From an uncultured Oscillospiraceae bacterium (GTDB lineage: Bacteria; Bacillota; Clostridia; Oscillospirales; Oscillospiraceae), in assembly GCA_910585265.1 (NCBI GenBank), contig CAJUCA010000112.1, positions 1 through 5,343 on the forward strand: a DNA stretch of 5,343 nt, in the 5' to 3' direction. Under the pieces are notes generated by a model. That model was not told where the DNA came from and searched no databases. It worked only from the letters and a program-made list of their open reading frames with translations. The translations under genes and the position numbers were made by a program. Shown here piece after piece: positions 5,340 to 5,343 of the stretch. The first letter of the stretch is position 1, and each line of letters begins with the position of its first letter.

Positions 5340-5343
5340 AAGA

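Overview
The window carries one complete, compact Bce-type antimicrobial-peptide sensing and resistance module: response regulator, intramembrane-sensing histidine kinase, ABC ATPase and 10-TM permease. All four genes lie on the plus strand between about 727 and 5153. The GC-rich codon usage, the Shine-Dalgarno sites and this Firmicutes-restricted module architecture suggest a high-GC gut Clostridia lineage such as Oscillospiraceae. That is an inference from style; nothing in the window fixes the species.

Layout. Positions 1-726 hold no gene I can support with confidence. The stretch is visibly less GC-rich than the genes to its right. It contains several short inverted repeats, one small minus-strand ORF with a Shine-Dalgarno sequence (384-521), and at the left edge a CPxCGQ zinc-ribbon-like motif that can be read on either strand. 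A plausible extended -10 promoter (672-701) and a good RBS lead into the regulator (727-1392). The regulator overlaps the kinase (1389-2399) by ATGA. A perfect BceR-type operator, TTACA-N4-TGTAA inside a 7+4+7 inverted repeat (2384-2401), sits on the kinase stop codon. Next come a -10-like element and a strong AAAGGAGG RBS for the ATPase (2477-3235), whose end overlaps the permease (GTG start at 3222, or 3213; stop at 5153).

The right edge (5294-5339) is the 3' part of an initiator tRNA-fMet, from the anticodon loop through CCA, without its 5' half. This is the typical footprint of a tyrosine-recombinase attachment site. It implies that the module lies at the right end of an integrated element or genomic island, with chromosome resuming near 5340. 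The 140 bp between the permease and this fragment contains a tandem 12-bp repeat and a perfect 11-bp inverted repeat, both candidates for recombinase-binding sites.

Expected working, from the Bce family: the permease, with a roughly 215-residue extracellular domain, senses and removes a cell-wall-targeting peptide antibiotic from its lipid target. The kinase has almost no extracellular domain and reads transporter activity through the membrane. It phosphorylates the regulator, which binds the operator at 2384-2401 and raises transporter expression. The actual peptide ligand cannot be told from sequence.
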